Shown here piece by piece: positions 32,851-41,995 of a DNA stretch of 64,000 nt. Source of the DNA: Desulfarculaceae bacterium (lineage in GTDB: Bacteria > Desulfobacterota > Desulfarculia > Desulfarculales > Desulfarculaceae); the NCBI GenBank assembly GCA_020444545.1, contig JAHLKT010000003.1:558001-622000 (forward strand). Reading direction: 5' to 3'. Made by a program: the position numbers and the translations under genes. The first letter of the stretch is position 1. The number at the start of each line of letters is the position of its first letter. The notes beneath the pieces are model-generated. The model made no database searches. It saw only the letters and a program-made list of their open reading frames with translations, and was not told the DNA's origin.

Positions 32851-33359
32851 TCGCCGTCCCGTTTCAGCTGCTTGGCCCGGCGCTTCTTATACAAGGAGCG
32901 CTTGAGGGGGCTGATGCGGTCGATGAACAAGCGTCCCTCCAGGTGGTCCAGCTCGTGCTGGAGACAAACCGCCATGAGGCCGTCGCCCTCCACCCGCACG
33001 GGACGGCCCTCGCCGTCCAGGGCCTCCACCACCACCCGCTCGTAGCGGGTGACGTCGGCGGTGAACTCGGGCACCGAGAGGCAGCCCTCCTCGAATACCA
33101 GGGCGCCCTCGGCCTCCACGATGCGCGGGTTGACCAGCACCATGGGCTGGGGGTCCTCCTCGCGGGACGAGCAGTCGATCACCACCATGCGCAGGTCGCT
33201 GCCCACCTGGGGCGCGGCCAGGCCCACCCCCGGGGCGTCGTACATCGTCTCCAGCATATCGGCGGCCAGTTGCCGCAAATCGTCGTCCACCACCTCCACC
33301 TGGCGGCAGGCCCGGGAGAGGCAGGGGTCGGGAAAAGTCTTTATGGGTAGCAAAGCCAT
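32847..33359 (-). CDS. def: Peptide deformylase
   Basis: The 170-residue protein has the three deformylase motifs: GVGLAAPQVG (motif 1), EEGCLSVPEF (motif 2, Cys ligand) and LQHELDHLEGRLFIDRI (motif 3, HExxH). It removes the formyl group from nascent proteins. It is the first gene of the operon def-fmt-rsmB-rpe-vanZ. The ATG is at 33357-33359. Confidence 0.96.
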   Translation of the reverse strand: MALLPIKTFPDPCLSRACRQVEVVDDDLRQLAADMLETMYDAPGVGLAAPQVGSDLRMVVIDCSSREEDPQPMVLVNPRIVEAEGALVFEEGCLSVPEFTADVTRYERVVVEALDGEGRPVRVEGDGLMAVCLQHELDHLEGRLFIDRISPLKRSLYKKRRAKQLKRDGE

Positions 33360-33390
33360 GTTGAAATCCCGTCAAAGTTTTCGAGCCATA

Positions 33391-33396
33391 AGTATA
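33391..33396 (-). promoter_or_regulatory. -10 element of the def operon promoter
   Basis: TATACT on the minus strand in an AT-rich pocket 32 bases before the def ATG. The -35 region is a T-rich stretch without a good TTGACA match, so only the -10 is assigned. Confidence 0.45.
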
Positions 33397-33485
33397 ACCT
33401 GGGGCCGTGCATTAAAAAAGCTTTGGCTCGCGGGGCGCATGGGACCTAGGCTGAAAAGGAAGGATCTGAACCGGGAGGCGGCATT

Positions 33486-34244
33486 TTGAGCTTTTGGTCC
33501 GGCGCGCCCCGTTCCCCCGCCTTGGTCGCGGCGGGGGGCTATGAGGTGGAAATCAACTTCGGGCTGAGCCCGGAGCGCCAAGAGGAGCTGCGCCCCGAGC
33601 TAAGAACCATGCTGCACGCCGCCTTCATCGACCACCCGGATTACGATCAAGAGCACCTTCCCCAGTTTTTGGGCGCGGACCTATACCTGCGCCTGAGCCG
33701 CCAGGGCGAGCCGGCGGGCATCTTCTGCTCCGAGCTGCTGGAGGTGGGGGGCGAACCGGTGCTGCATTTGATCCTGGGCCTGAGCCCGCCGGAGCTGCAC
33801 GGCGGCGGCCAGCTGCAACCCACGGCCATGGGGCTGACCCTGGAATTGACGGCCCAGGCTTTCGGCACGGCCGAGTTTTTGGTGGGCTTGCGCACCGCCA
33901 ATCCCCGGGTGGTGTCCTGGCTGTGGCGCTGCCCCTGGGTGCGCTTTTATCCTCGCCGCGACTGGGGCAAGAGCGACCCCCAAGAGCAGCGGCTGCGGCG
34001 GAGCTTCTGCGATCAGGTATTTGGGGAGGACCACTGCTCCCTGGACGGGCGCACCTTCCGGGGCATCTACCCGGTGCATCCCTGGGGCGGGGCGGTGCCC
34101 TGGCACCACGACGAGCGGGTCAACGCCTTTTGCCGGGAGCACATCAGCGATCACGGCTCCGAGGCGATCCTGTTCCTGGGCCCCACCCTGCCCGCCGTGG
34201 CCGGGCTGCCCCGCCGGGCCGCCTGGCCGAAGCCTAAGGCCTAA
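33486..34244 (+). CDS. Hypothetical protein (possible GNAT-like fold)
   Basis: The 252-residue protein starts at a TTG with GGGAGG seven bases before it. The middle part (YLRLSRQGEPAGIFCSELLE, LHLILGLSPPEL, LELTAQAFGTAEFLVGLRTA, NPRVVSWLWR) resembles the core strands of acetyltransferases. No clear acetyl-CoA loop is seen. The C-terminus is rich in Pro, Trp and His (HPWGGAVPWHHDERVNAF). I do not recognise a family. Its stop overlaps that of the convergent cyclase gene (34241-34244). Confidence 0.7.
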   Translation: MSFWSGAPRSPALVAAGGYEVEINFGLSPERQEELRPELRTMLHAAFIDHPDYDQEHLPQFLGADLYLRLSRQGEPAGIFCSELLEVGGEPVLHLILGLSPPELHGGGQLQPTAMGLTLELTAQAFGTAEFLVGLRTANPRVVSWLWRCPWVRFYPRRDWGKSDPQEQRLRRSFCDQVFGEDHCSLDGRTFRGIYPVHPWGGAVPWHHDERVNAFCREHISDHGSEAILFLGPTLPAVAGLPRRAAWPKPKA

Positions 34245-35593
34245 GCGGCGCGCACCTGGTTGCGGCCCGCCTCCTTGGCCTGGTACAGGGCCTGGTCGGC
34301 CTGACTCACCAGGTCATTGGGGCTGTCCACGGAGACCTCCGGGGTAGAGGCCACCCCGGCGCTGAGGGTGATCCGTATTTCCTGCTCCCCGTCCTTGAGC
34401 GCGCTCTCGGCCAGGCGGCGGCGCAGGCGCTCGGCCACCTGCTGGCAATCGTTGCGCGAGGCCGCCGGCAGGATGGCCAGGAACTCCTCGCCGCCGTAGC
34501 GCACCAGCACGTCGCCCTCGCGCAGCACGGCGCGGGCCAGCTTGGCCAGGTGCACCAGCACCCGGTCGCCCACCAGGTGGCCATAGGTGTCGTTGACGCT
34601 CTTGAAGTGGTCCAGGTCCAGCATCACCACCCCCAGGGGCGAGTTGTCGCGCACCGCACGGCCGAACTCCTCGCTCAGGCGCGACAGGCCGAAGCGGCGG
34701 TTGTAGACCCCGGTGAGGGGGTCCAGGGCGGCCAGGCGTTGCAGCCGCTCGTGGGCCAGGGCGTTGTTGAGGGCCAGGGCCAGGGCCGAGACCAGCAGCT
34801 CCAGGCCGCGCAGGGCCTCCTCGCCGAAGGGCTCACCCCCGGCCAGCACCACCACCCCGATGGGCACCGACTTGTACATCACCGGCTCCACCAGCACCTC
34901 GCGGGGGCGGAAATCGGCCAGCACCCCGCAGATCACCAGGTCTGGCGAGATGCGCACCAGGTGGCGCTCGCCGCTGCGCAGAGCGGCGCGCACCTGGTCG
35001 CTCTGGTCCAGGCTCGTCGCATCCTTCAGGCCGTGGGAGGCGGCCACCTCGAGCTGACCGTCGCTCTCCACCAACAGGGCCCCGCCGCTGGCCTTGGTGT
35101 GGGTCATCAGCTGCCGCAGGGCGTCGCCGGTGAGGGAGTCCAGCTCCAGGCGGTTGGCCAGCAGGCGGCTGAACTCGCGCATCGCGCCCTCGCTCTGGTG
35201 GGCCGTGGCCAGGGCGGCCACCAGGTTGTTGAAGGCCTGGGCGCTCTCGCCGATCTCGTCGCTGGAGTCGATGGGGATGTAGCAGTCCTCGGGAGCGCAC
35301 TCCTCCAGGCCGTCGCCGGCGGCCATGTGCTCGAGATTGCCCTCCACCACCCGCATGCGCTCGGCCAACAGCCTGAGGCGCTTGCCCACCACGTCGCGGG
35401 CCAGGGCGATGTTGGCCGCGCCCACCAGGAAGCCGGCCCCCATGCAGGCGGCGAAGAACCCGGGGGTGAGCACCAATTGGGACGGCACCCCCATGAGGAC
35501 CACGAAGAAGGGGAAGGCCACGCCCATGGCCAGGCCCAGGCCGATCATCCACAGGGCGAGGTCGTTGAATACTTTTCGGGTTATGCGAAACAT
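34241..35593 (-). CDS. Diguanylate cyclase with membrane, HAMP-like, GAF-like and GGDEF domains
   Basis: The 450-residue protein has two N-terminal membrane helices (ALWMIGLGLAMGVAFPFFVV, TPGFFAACMGAGFLVGAANI), a HAMP-like segment (DSSDEIGESAQAFNNLVAAL) and a GAF-like sensor (residues about 140-280). A GGDEF domain follows, with LDPLTGVYNRR, VMLDLDHFKSVNDTYGHLVG and RYGGEEFLAILP. The GGEEF active site is intact. The RxxD inhibitory site is not obvious. It makes cyclic-di-GMP at the inner membrane. Confidence 0.92.
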   Translation of the reverse strand: MFRITRKVFNDLALWMIGLGLAMGVAFPFFVVLMGVPSQLVLTPGFFAACMGAGFLVGAANIALARDVVGKRLRLLAERMRVVEGNLEHMAAGDGLEECAPEDCYIPIDSSDEIGESAQAFNNLVAALATAHQSEGAMREFSRLLANRLELDSLTGDALRQLMTHTKASGGALLVESDGQLEVAASHGLKDATSLDQSDQVRAALRSGERHLVRISPDLVICGVLADFRPREVLVEPVMYKSVPIGVVVLAGGEPFGEEALRGLELLVSALALALNNALAHERLQRLAALDPLTGVYNRRFGLSRLSEEFGRAVRDNSPLGVVMLDLDHFKSVNDTYGHLVGDRVLVHLAKLARAVLREGDVLVRYGGEEFLAILPAASRNDCQQVAERLRRRLAESALKDGEQEIRITLSAGVASTPEVSVDSPNDLVSQADQALYQAKEAGRNQVRAA

Positions 35594-35808
35594 GGAGCGG
35601 CTCCCGGATAGAGAGAAACAAAGGGGGCAGGCCTCTGCCGAACCGCTGAAGGCTTTTAGGTCAGGTTGTTATTAGCACGCATCGGAGGAAAGGTCAGCAC
35701 TTTTAGCCCTGGCTGGCCGACAAATTTCCACGATATTCTATTAATTTAGCATGAGCTGTAGGTGTTTCGGCGAGTTTTTGCCGGCGCGGCCGTCCCCGGG
35801 GAAGCGGC

Positions 35809-36936
35809 TTAGCCCAGGGGGAGCGTCTGCTGCAAGGCCGGGGCCGGGGGCAAAAGGATGCGGGCGATGGTCCCGCCTCCCTCTCGGTTGGCCAGCTCGA
35901 TGCTGCCGCCGTGCTCCTCGATGATGCGCCGGGCCACGGGCAGGCCCAGGCCGGTGCCCCCGGACTTGGTGGTGAAGAAGGGGGTGAATATCTCTTCCAG
36001 ATGGGCCGGGTCCAGGCCGGGGCCGTCGTCGCGCACCTCCAGCTTGACCCCGTTGCCGTTGGCCATGAGGGCCACCTCCACCTTGGCCCCCTCGCCCGCG
36101 GCCTGCACCGCGTTGTTGATCAGGTTGATCAAGACCTGGCTCAAGCGGTCGTTGTCGGCCATGACCCGGGGCAGCTCCTCGTCCTTGTTCAGCGACAGCT
36201 CCACCCCGGCGGCCTCCAGCTTGGGGCCCATGAGCTCGGCCACGTGCTCCACCACCTGGCTGAGGTCGCTTTCGCGCCAGTTGTACTTGGCCGGCCGCGA
36301 GAGGTCGCCCAGCTCATTGAGGATCGTCTCCAGGCGCTCCACCTCTTTGGTGATGATCTTAACCTTGTCGCGGCCCTTGCCGCTGAGGCCGTCCTCGCGC
36401 TCCAGCTGGCGGGCGAAGCCGCCGATGAGGGTGAGCGGCGAGCGTATCTCGTGGCTCACCGTGGCCACCATCTCCCCCAGGATGGCCAGGCGCTGGCTCT
36501 GCTTGACCTTCTGCTCCAGGCCCGCTTCCTTGCTCAGGTCGCGGAAGATGGCGGTCATCAGGGGGCTGCCGGCCACCTCGGCCACCGAGAAGCTGATGGA
36601 GACCGGGAAGCGGGTGCCGTCGCGGCGCTCGGCCTCCAGCTCGGCGGTGTGGCCGATCATCTTGCCCCGCCGGGTGCGCACGTAGCGCTCCACGTAGTGG
36701 CGGTGGCGCTCGCGGTGCTCCGAGGGGATTAGGGGCGAGAGATCGCCGCCCAGGATCTCGGCCCGGTCGTAGCCGAACATCTTTTCGGCCGCCGGGTTGA
36801 GGTAGATCACCTCGTGGTTCTCATTGATGGTCACCACCCCCAGCTCGGCGGTTTCCACGATGGTGCGAAACTTCTCCAGCTCCTGGGCCGCTTCGGCCAG
36901 GTGTTCGCGGCAGTTGTCATCGCCCGGGGGTAGCAT
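35809..36936 (-). CDS. PAS-domain sensor histidine kinase (orphan)
   Basis: The 375-residue soluble kinase has a PAS domain at about residues 20-140 (TAELGVVTINENHEVIYLNP, AAEKMFGYDRAEILGG). The H-box is MVATVSHEIRSPLTLIGGFA, the N-box VLINLINNAVQAAG, G1 is VRDDGPGLDP, and F/G2 are FTPFFTTKSGGTGLGLPVAR. No response regulator gene is adjacent, so its partner is unknown. A 385-base structured leader region lies upstream. AGGAAGG precedes the ATG. Confidence 0.93.
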   Translation of the reverse strand: MLPPGDDNCREHLAEAAQELEKFRTIVETAELGVVTINENHEVIYLNPAAEKMFGYDRAEILGGDLSPLIPSEHRERHRHYVERYVRTRRGKMIGHTAELEAERRDGTRFPVSISFSVAEVAGSPLMTAIFRDLSKEAGLEQKVKQSQRLAILGEMVATVSHEIRSPLTLIGGFARQLEREDGLSGKGRDKVKIITKEVERLETILNELGDLSRPAKYNWRESDLSQVVEHVAELMGPKLEAAGVELSLNKDEELPRVMADNDRLSQVLINLINNAVQAAGEGAKVEVALMANGNGVKLEVRDDGPGLDPAHLEEIFTPFFTTKSGGTGLGLPVARRIIEEHGGSIELANREGGGTIARILLPPAPALQQTLPLG

Positions 36937-37045
36937 GGGCCTTCCTGTGATGGGGGTGTTCTATTTTTTGTAGCAGATGGGGCCGAGCGGGGCAAGAGCT
37001 GCTGTTGGGGCGGGTTCGGAGGGCGAAAAAAGGCTTCTGGGGCCC

Positions 37046-37080
37046 AAAAAGGATCAGGGCCGGGTTTTAAACCGGCCCTG
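37046..37080 (-). terminator. Intrinsic terminator within the histidine kinase upstream region
   Basis: CAGGGCCGG (37055-37063) pairs perfectly with CCGGCCCTG (37072-37080). On the minus strand the stem is followed by ATCCTTTTT. It ends about 110 bases before the kinase start codon. Confidence 0.75.
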
Positions 37081-37225
37081 AGCGGGGAGGGGGAAGGCCA
37101 GGGACCTTCCTGGGAGGGAACAACCACCCTGCAACTGTCCAGTGCACCCTGTCAGGAAGGCTTGCGGAACAATCACGGGGTGGAGAGAGGGCGAGAGACA
37201 TAGTCTGACAGTGCATTCTATGTTA
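37046..37225 (-). ncRNA. Candidate about 180-nt structured RNA or attenuated leader
   Basis: The minus strand has TTGACA at 37255-37260, an 18-base spacer and TACGCT at 37231-37236, then about 180 bases up to the terminator at 37046-37080. Stems inside include ACATAG/CTATGT, CCTTCCTG/CAGGAAGG and TGCACTG/CAGTTGCA. TTGTTCC and TGCACTG each occur twice. No reading frame is convincing. The size recalls 6S RNA, but I could not fold it into the 6S shape. An attenuator of the kinase gene is equally possible. Confidence 0.35.
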
Positions 37226-37321
37226 GATGCAGCGTAGCAAGGTGGATTTTAGCGTGTCAAGGGAAAAAGACCATATATTGTGGAATTATTTTTACGACCT
37301 ACCAAATATTGCCATGTCACC

Positions 37322-37957
37322 TCATGAATCAAGCTCATTAATTCTTTGCAAAAGCCGGGTCGACTCGCGGGTCAGTGCACTCTCGCCCCCCAACCAGAAG
37401 TGATCGCCCCCTGGGGTGAGCATCAAGGTGCTCCGTGCACCCATGGCCTGGTCAAAGGCCTTGAGCTTGGCCGTGTCGCCGTACTCGTCGGCGTCGCCGC
37501 ACATGATCAAAAGCGGCCCCGCGCCCTGGGGCCAGGGGGGCAGATCGCCCAGGGTGTAGGGCGGGCTGACCCACACCCCGCCGCTCAGGCCCTCCACCCG
37601 CTCCGCGGCCCGGGCCCCGGTGAGGCAGCCGAAGGAGTAGCCCATGAGCGCCAGGGGGCCGGGCACCCGCTCCCGCAGCCAGGCCGCCGCCGCGATTACG
37701 TCCTCCTGCTCGCCCCGGCCCTCGTCGTGGCGGCCGGTGGAGCGGCCCACGCCCCGGAAGTTGACGCGCAATGCGGCCCAGCCCGCCTTTTCGGCCCCCT
37801 GCACCAGGGCCAGCACCACGTTGTTGTGCATGGAGCCGCCATACAGGGGATGGGGGTGCAGCACCAGGGCCGCGCCCCGGGGCGCATCGGGCAGGGAAAG
37901 ACCGCCTTCCAGGGAGACCTGCTGGTTCACCTCGATGAATACTCGCTCTTCGCTCAT
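37322..37957 (-). CDS. Alpha/beta hydrolase
   Basis: The 211-residue protein fits the dienelactone-hydrolase/YuaR-like group: VLHPHPLYGGSMHNNVVLAL, ALRVNFRGVGRSTGRHDEGR, the nucleophile elbow LALMGYSFGCLTGARAAE (GYSFG), an acid in LLIMCGDADEYGD and a terminal His in TPGGDHFWLGG. The substrate is unknown. The ATG at 37955-37957 with GGAGAGAGC upstream is preferred over the longer GC-rich frame. It lies 64 bases after glutamate decarboxylase on the same strand. Confidence 0.88.
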   Translation of the reverse strand: MSEERVFIEVNQQVSLEGGLSLPDAPRGAALVLHPHPLYGGSMHNNVVLALVQGAEKAGWAALRVNFRGVGRSTGRHDEGRGEQEDVIAAAAWLRERVPGPLALMGYSFGCLTGARAAERVEGLSGGVWVSPPYTLGDLPPWPQGAGPLLIMCGDADEYGDTAKLKAFDQAMGARSTLMLTPGGDHFWLGGESALTRESTRLLQRINELDS

Positions 37958-38021
37958 GCTCTCTCCTCCCGGGGGGCGCGCCCGGCCCGATGTCGGCGCG
38001 GGCGGCCCAGGGGGCCGGGGA

Positions 38022-39440
38022 TCATTTGGCCGGGGCCGCGCCCACACCGGAATGGGAGAAGCCGGCGCCTTCCGCCGCGCTCATGGGCTCCTGCACCGGG
38101 TGCTTGGCAAAATAATCCAGGCAGCGCTGGATGTCGTCCAACAGCTGGCAGGCCAGGTCGCGGCTGACCCCGTGGCGGATCATGGCGCGGCACACCACCA
38201 GGTCCTGGCGGTTGGCGGGCATGGAGTAGGCGGGCACCTGCCAGCCCCGGCCGCGCAGCTTGTCCGAGAGGTCGTAGAGGCTGAAGCCCGGCTCCGTGCC
38301 CGGCTTGATGCTCCAAAGCAGGGCCGGGATGCCGCCCTCGCCGTTGTAGAGCACCTGGAAGGGCCCCAGCTTCTCGATCTCCCGGCCCAAAAACACCGCC
38401 GTGTCATAGCAGGCCTGCTGCACCTTGCGGTAGCCCTCCCGGCCCAGGCGCAGGAAGTTGTAGTACTGGGCCACGATCTGGCCGCCGGGGCGGGAGAAGT
38501 TCAGGGCAAAGGTGGGAATGTTGCTGCCCAGGTAATTGACCCAGAAGATAAGGTCCTCGGGCAGCTCCTTGCGGTCGCGCCACACCGCCCAGCCCACTCC
38601 CAGGGGGGCCAGGCCGAACTTGTGGCCCGAGGCGTTGATGGATTTCACCCTGGGCAGGCGGAAGTCCCATTCCAGTTGGGGCTGGCAAAAGGGGGCCAAG
38701 AAGCCGCCGCTGGCCGCGTCCACGTGGATGGGGATGTCCCAGCCCTTGTCGGCCTGGAGTTGGTCCAAAGCCTGGCCGATGCCCTTGATGTCCTCGTACT
38801 GGCCGGTGTAGGTCACCCCCAGGGTGGAGACCACCCCGATGGTGTTCTCGTCGCAGTACTGGGCCACCACCTCGGGGGTCATGATCAGGCGCTCGCCCTC
38901 CATGGGCACCTCGCGGTGCTCCACCTCCCAGTAGCGGGTGAACTTGTGCCAGCAGATCTGCACCGGGCCGGTGACCAGGTTGGGCCGGTCCGTGGGCTTG
39001 CCCGCCGCCTTCATGCGCTCGCGCCAGCGCCACTTCAGGGCCATGCCCCCCAGCATGGCCGCCTCGCTGGAGCCGGTGGTGGAGCAACCCACCGTGTTTT
39101 CCGCCTCGGGCGAGTTCCAGAGGTCGGCCAGCATGGCCACGCAGCGGGCCTCCAGCTCGGCGGTCTGGGGATACTCGTCCTTGTCGATCATGTTCTTGTC
39201 CACGCACTCGTCCATGAGCTTGTGGATCTCCGGGTCCACCCAGGTGGAGCAGAAGGTGGCCAGGTTCTGGCGGGCGTTGCCGTCGAGCATCAGCTCGTCG
39301 TGCACCGCCTGATAGGCGCTGCGCGGGCGGTTCTCGTTGACCGGGAACTTGTACTTGGGCATGGCCACCGACAGGTCGTTGGAGGCGTAGATGTCGTCCA
39401 GCAGGTTTTCCCGGATCTTTTCCTTGGCGTGCAGAGGCAT
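38022..39440 (-). CDS. gadB: Glutamate decarboxylase (PLP-dependent)
   Basis: The 472-residue protein is collinear with GadA/GadB. The N-terminal region has [20 protein letters not shown]. The PLP and substrate sites include [35 protein letters not shown] and the PLP lysine in [18 protein letters not shown]. Also present are [20 protein letters not shown] and a C-terminal tail with FSHSG. It converts glutamate to GABA, consuming a proton. No antiporter gene is adjacent, so acid resistance by exchange is not shown. Confidence 0.94.
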   Translation of the reverse strand: MPLHAKEKIRENLLDDIYASNDLSVAMPKYKFPVNENRPRSAYQAVHDELMLDGNARQNLATFCSTWVDPEIHKLMDECVDKNMIDKDEYPQTAELEARCVAMLADLWNSPEAENTVGCSTTGSSEAAMLGGMALKWRWRERMKAAGKPTDRPNLVTGPVQICWHKFTRYWEVEHREVPMEGERLIMTPEVVAQYCDENTIGVVSTLGVTYTGQYEDIKGIGQALDQLQADKGWDIPIHVDAASGGFLAPFCQPQLEWDFRLPRVKSINASGHKFGLAPLGVGWAVWRDRKELPEDLIFWVNYLGSNIPTFALNFSRPGGQIVAQYYNFLRLGREGYRKVQQACYDTAVFLGREIEKLGPFQVLYNGEGGIPALLWSIKPGTEPGFSLYDLSDKLRGRGWQVPAYSMPANRQDLVVCRAMIRHGVSRDLACQLLDDIQRCLDYFAKHPVQEPMSAAEGAGFSHSGVGAAPAK

Positions 39441-39535
39441 GGCGGCTCCTTTTTGGACGAAGCCCCCGGCGCGAGATGGCCGGTGGTCTCCGTGGGTCCA
39501 TGAGTCATAAGGCTAGCACAAAGGCGGGGCCCTTC

Positions 39536-39570
39536 AAAAACGCCCCCGCGCCAAGAGGGGCGCGGGGGCG
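39536..39570 (-). terminator. Terminator after the CoA-transferase gene
   Basis: CGCCCCCGCGCC (39541-39552) pairs with GGCGCGGGGGCG (39559-39570). On the minus strand it is followed by TTTTT at 39540-39536. It starts 24 bases after the stop at 39595. Confidence 0.85.
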
Positions 39571-39594
39571 GCGAAGCAGCGGGATCGGAAGCGG

Positions 39595-41097
39595 CTAGAC
39601 CTTGTGGAGGCGCATGTCTCCGGTCTGCATGAAGCGCTGGTGCATGTCGAACACCTTCCCCAGCAAATGGGGCTCATGGCCGCCGGTCTCGCGGCAGGCC
39701 CGCTGGTAGTAGTCCCAGAGCAGGTCGCGGTACTCGGGGTGGGCGCAGCGGGTGATCACCGCCTCGGCCACCTGGCGGGGAGTGAGGTTGCGCGTGTCCA
39801 CCAGACCGTACTCGGTGATGATCACGTCCACCGAGTGCTCGGAGTGGTCCACGTGGCTGACCATGGGCACGATGGCGCTGATGGCCCCGTTCTTGGCCGT
39901 GGAGGGGGTGACCATGAAGCTTATGGCCCCGTTGCGCTCGAAGTCGCCCGAGCCGCCCACCCCGTTCATCATCTGGCTGCCCATTACGTGGGTGGAGTTG
40001 ACCTGGCCGTAGATGTCGATCTCCAGGGCGGTGTTGACCGCCAGGACCCCCAGGCGGGCGATGACCTCGGGCGCGTTAGAAATCTCCACCGAGCGCAAGA
40101 CGATCTTTTCCTTGTAGCGGTAGATCTCTTGGAAGAAGCGGTCGCGGGCCTTGGCGCTGAGCGTCAGGGCCGAGCCCGAGGCGGCGCGCACCTTGCCCAG
40201 GTCGATCAAATCCAGCACCGTGTCTTGCAGCACCTCGGAGTAGATGCTCACCGAGGAGAAGAAGTCGTCATCGATGAAGCCGCTGAGCACCGCGTTGGCC
40301 ACGTCGCCCACCCCGGACTGCCAGGGCAGGTCCTTGGGCAGGCGGCCCTTCCTCATCTCGTGGCGCACGAAGTCCAGAAGCTGCTCGGCGATGGACAGCG
40401 ACACCTCGTCGGGCTCGGAGAAGATGGCGCAGGTGTCGGCCTCCTGGCTGTAGACCACCGCCACCACCCGCTCCGGGTCCACCTCCATGAAGGGCTTGCC
40501 GATGCGGTCGCCCGCCCGGTAGATGGGGATGGGCATGCGCCAGGGCGGGTCCTCGGGCATGAAGATGTCGTGGATGCCCTCCAGCTCGGGCGGGTCCACG
40601 TTGCTCACCTCCAGGATGATCTTGTCGGCCATCTTGAGGTAGGCCGGGGTGTGGCCCACGCTGAGGGTGGGGATGAGGTTGCCCCGGCTGGTAACCGCGG
40701 CCACCTCCACCACGGCCACGTCCACCCGGCCCATGCGGCCGGCGCGCACCGCGGCCGAAAGGCCCGAGAGGTGGTCGTCCTTGAAGAGAATCTCGTTGTT
40801 GTTGATGGCCTTGCGCATGGAGCGGTCGGACATGTAGGGCCGCCGCCAGCCCACCAGGCCCGCCCGGGCCATGGCGCCGTCCACCGCGTCGCCGGTGGAA
40901 GCCCCGGCGTAGATGTTCACCTTGAGCTTCTCGCCGGCCTCGGCCCGCTTGATCAGCTCGGCGGGGATGAGCTTGGGGTATCCGGCGGTGAAGCCGGAGA
41001 TGCACAGGTTGTTGCCGTCGCTTATATGGGACGCCGCCTCGGCCGGGGTGCAAATCTTGTCCCGCAGGGGGGCGTAACGTATTCGTTGTTCGGGCAC
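39595..41097 (-). CDS. Acetyl-CoA hydrolase/transferase family CoA-transferase (succinate/propionate type)
   Basis: The 500-residue protein matches the Cat1/ScpC group: SDGNNLCISGFTAGYPKLIP, VNIYAGASTGDAVDGAMARA, VAAVTSRGNLIPTLSVGHTP, a glutamate-loop region EISNAPEVIARLGVLAVNTA, GSQMMNGVGGSGDFERNGAI and ITEYGLVDTRNLTP. It moves CoA between acetate, propionate or succinate partners. The start is set at the GTG at 41095-41097 with GGAG upstream; a GTG six codons earlier lacks a site. Glutamate decarboxylase follows after the terminator. Confidence 0.9.
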   Translation of the reverse strand: MPEQRIRYAPLRDKICTPAEAASHISDGNNLCISGFTAGYPKLIPAELIKRAEAGEKLKVNIYAGASTGDAVDGAMARAGLVGWRRPYMSDRSMRKAINNNEILFKDDHLSGLSAAVRAGRMGRVDVAVVEVAAVTSRGNLIPTLSVGHTPAYLKMADKIILEVSNVDPPELEGIHDIFMPEDPPWRMPIPIYRAGDRIGKPFMEVDPERVVAVVYSQEADTCAIFSEPDEVSLSIAEQLLDFVRHEMRKGRLPKDLPWQSGVGDVANAVLSGFIDDDFFSSVSIYSEVLQDTVLDLIDLGKVRAASGSALTLSAKARDRFFQEIYRYKEKIVLRSVEISNAPEVIARLGVLAVNTALEIDIYGQVNSTHVMGSQMMNGVGGSGDFERNGAISFMVTPSTAKNGAISAIVPMVSHVDHSEHSVDVIITEYGLVDTRNLTPRQVAEAVITRCAHPEYRDLLWDYYQRACRETGGHEPHLLGKVFDMHQRFMQTGDMRLHKV

Positions 41098-41290
41098 GAT
41101 GTCTCCATTAATCACAGATGTTTGTTCCTAATGAGTGAAGCACATTCATAATAAAAGCTAGCACAGGTTGGCCTTCCCGGCGATGGGGTGTTGCCCTCAA
41201 TCGGGGCGGGGGATTGACGGCCTCGGGCCCGGGCGCTTAACATCGGGACTGTCTGTCGAAGGTCCACCTACCTCCCGCCAGAGGGGACAC

Positions 41291-41890
41291 ATGAACCAAA
41301 GCAGAGAAAACGCGCTGGGCGGCGACTTCAACCGCGCGGTGTACGACGCGGTTCCCGCCCCCATCATGGTGGTGGACCAAGATGTGCTGATCATCGATCA
41401 CAATCTGGCCGGCGGGGACCTGCTCTCCAGCCAGGGCGGCGGCAACGGCCAGCGGGCCGGCGAGGCCCTGGGCTGCCTGCACGCCGGCGAGACCGACCAG
41501 GGCTGCGGCCGCTCGCCTTCCTGCCCTCAGTGCGTGGTGCGCGGCTCGGTGGAGCGCTGCTTCGCCCAGGGCACGGTGACCCGCCAAAAGGCGCGCCTGG
41601 GCCTGCAAAGCGGCGGGGAAACAGTGCCCGCTTATCTGCTGGTCACCGCCGCGCCCCTGGTCTACCGGGGCCGCGACCTGGCCCTACTTATTCTGGAAGA
41701 TATCGGAGAGCTGGTGGAGCTCAGGAGCCTCTTGCCCATCTGCGCCCGCTGCAAAAAGGTGCGCGACCAGGCCGAGGTGTGGCACAACCTGGACCGCTAC
41801 CTGGCCAAGAAGATGGACGTGGACTTCACCCACAGCCTGTGCCCGGACTGCGCGGCCGAGCTTTATCCCCGCTACATGAAAAAGGACTGA
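41291..41890 (+). CDS. PAS-like sensor protein with C-terminal zinc-type cysteine cluster
   Basis: The 199-residue protein has a PAS-like domain (FNRAVYDAVPAPIMVVDQDV...LLILEDI) containing cysteines in LGCLHAGETDQGCGRSPSCP and QCVVRG, which may bind a cofactor. It ends in the widespread module LLPICARCKKVRDQAEVW...FTHSLCPDCAAELYPRYM with two CxxC pairs. This tail follows PAS or receiver domains in many sulfate reducers and may bind zinc. There is no output kinase domain. GAGGGG precedes the ATG. Confidence 0.82.
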   Translation: MNQSRENALGGDFNRAVYDAVPAPIMVVDQDVLIIDHNLAGGDLLSSQGGGNGQRAGEALGCLHAGETDQGCGRSPSCPQCVVRGSVERCFAQGTVTRQKARLGLQSGGETVPAYLLVTAAPLVYRGRDLALLILEDIGELVELRSLLPICARCKKVRDQAEVWHNLDRYLAKKMDVDFTHSLCPDCAAELYPRYMKKD

Positions 41891-41995
41891 GCCGCCCCGC
41901 CCCCTTTTCCCCCCGCTTTGCTTCGGATTGCCCCCCCGCCCCGGGGTTGGTACCCTTAGCCCCCGCACGCACGCCGCAGCCATGAGGAAAACAAC

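Noticed and set aside
37046-37225. 6S RNA (ssrS)
   Set aside because: The length fits, but I could not draw the single long hairpin with a central bubble that defines 6S RNA.
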